Of a stretch of DNA of 39,180 nt, positions 38,853-39,180 are shown one piece after another. The position numbers and the translations under genes are program-made. How positions within the stretch are numbered: position 1 is the stretch's first letter; the number at the start of each line of letters is the position of its first letter. Under the pieces are notes generated by a model. The model was given only the letters and a program-made list of their open reading frames with translations, made no database searches and was not told the origin of the DNA. This DNA is from an uncultured Lachnospiraceae bacterium (lineage in GTDB: Bacteria > Bacillota > Clostridia > Lachnospirales > Lachnospiraceae): positions 1 through 39,180 of the forward strand of contig CAJUDE010000035.1 of assembly GCA_910585295.1 (NCBI GenBank), given 5' to 3'.

Positions 38853-39104
38853 ATTGATTGAGTTATAATATTTCCAAAATGAATAAGCAAATGACAAAAA
38901 CATGCCTATATAGATTACAAACAAAATATAGTATGACATTTGCAAACCTTGGAAGAAAGGCGTATCAATGGAGTTGTGCTGAATTATCCGCGGTATGATG
39001 ATTAGGAAGAAAATCATCAAAAGAGGCACCATACGTCCTTTGCTACGAAAATAAAACTCGTAGCCAAGAACTGAACCTTGACAACAAATGTTTTCAACAA
39101 TCAT
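38847..39104 (-). CDS. Hypothetical membrane ORF, possibly a fragment
   Basis: 85 residues. Two hydrophobic segments are visible (residues ~27-40 and ~57-76), with Y-E-F-Y-F-R-S-K-G-R-M-V before the first. No ribosome binding site precedes the ATG at 39104, and the frame is open only ~20 nt further before a stop. This could be the 3' end of a larger membrane-protein gene broken upstream, or a real small gene. No homologue is recognised. Confidence 0.4.
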   Translation of the reverse strand: MIVENICCQGSVLGYEFYFRSKGRMVPLLMIFFLIIIPRIIQHNSIDTPFFQGLQMSYYILFVIYIGMFLSFAYSFWKYYNSINE

Positions 39105-39180
39105 GGAAGCATCACGATAAAGCAGTCATAAAAATGGCTGCCGTCAGTGAAATATTGGTATTACAAAAAATCAGGCTTGC
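39105..39180. other. End of window, nothing recognised
   Basis: No gene or clear signal. GGCTGCCGTCAG here also occurs near 38303-38314 inside the structured repeat, so another repeat fragment may begin at the window edge. Confidence 0.3.

Noticed and set aside
1..39180. CRISPR array, insertion sequence, prophage or tRNA gene
   Set aside because: No regularly spaced repeats, transposase, integrase or phage structural genes, or cloverleaf-like sequence were seen.

Overview
The window is one continuous chromosomal stretch of a Gram-positive, endospore-forming anaerobe of the class Clostridia, most likely family Lachnospiraceae. This rests on a division and cell-wall (dcw) cluster with a SpoVD-type transpeptidase and no ftsA, a Spo0E-like phosphatase behind Spo0A boxes, AddAB instead of RecBCD, a T-box on thrS, HrcA/CIRCE control, DUF1540 and DUF4367 proteins, strong AGGAGG ribosome binding sites and many TTG starts. 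I see no tRNA, rRNA, CRISPR array or transposase gene.

Layout. 1-3200: two cell-surface genes (a DUF4367 membrane protein and a small secreted protein) and a SEC-C protein, set among many short palindromic repeats. 2610-5448: promoter, threonine T-box, small membrane protein and thrS. 5542-8533: a double DUF1540 protein, a zinc-dependent phospholipase C-like protein, a Spo0E-like phosphatase and a soluble chemoreceptor with a zinc-binding CZB domain. 8577-20691: a long palindrome, a promoter with MraZ boxes, then mraZ-rsmH-ftsL-pbp-spoVD-mraY-murD-ftsW-ftsQ and, after a gap, ftsZ; murF, murG and ftsA are not present. 20913-29820: tepA, a phage-like small protein, addB, addA and a GNAT acetyltransferase. 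30027-34307: a zinc-ribbon membrane protein, maf, a small unknown, a COG2509-type FAD protein and a PrsA/parvulin-like lipoprotein. 34578-39180: an XRE regulator fused to pieces of PurM, htpG on the minus strand with CIRCE, an HTH plus membrane-protein pair, a 43-residue membrane peptide and a doubtful minus-strand membrane ORF.

How the genes work together. The dcw genes make lipid-linked peptidoglycan precursor (MraY, MurD) and build and drive the septum (FtsL, FtsQ, FtsW, two class B PBPs, FtsZ). They are probably under MraZ feedback at the first promoter. AddAB, the Maf pyrophosphatase, HtpG and the PrsA-like foldase are housekeeping, repair or protein-quality functions.

The most unusual signals are: (1) a palindromic repeat family whose copies begin inside the T-tract of intrinsic terminators; (2) an HTH protein carrying what looks like an internally deleted and C-terminally cut AIR synthase (PurM), whose reading frame runs into its own terminator; (3) two perfect Spo0A boxes 20 bp apart before a Spo0E-like gene; (4) a 110-bp imperfect palindrome just before the dcw promoter; (5) a threonine T-box pushed about 550 nt away from thrS by repeats and a small gene. 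Calls are from reading alone, with no database search.
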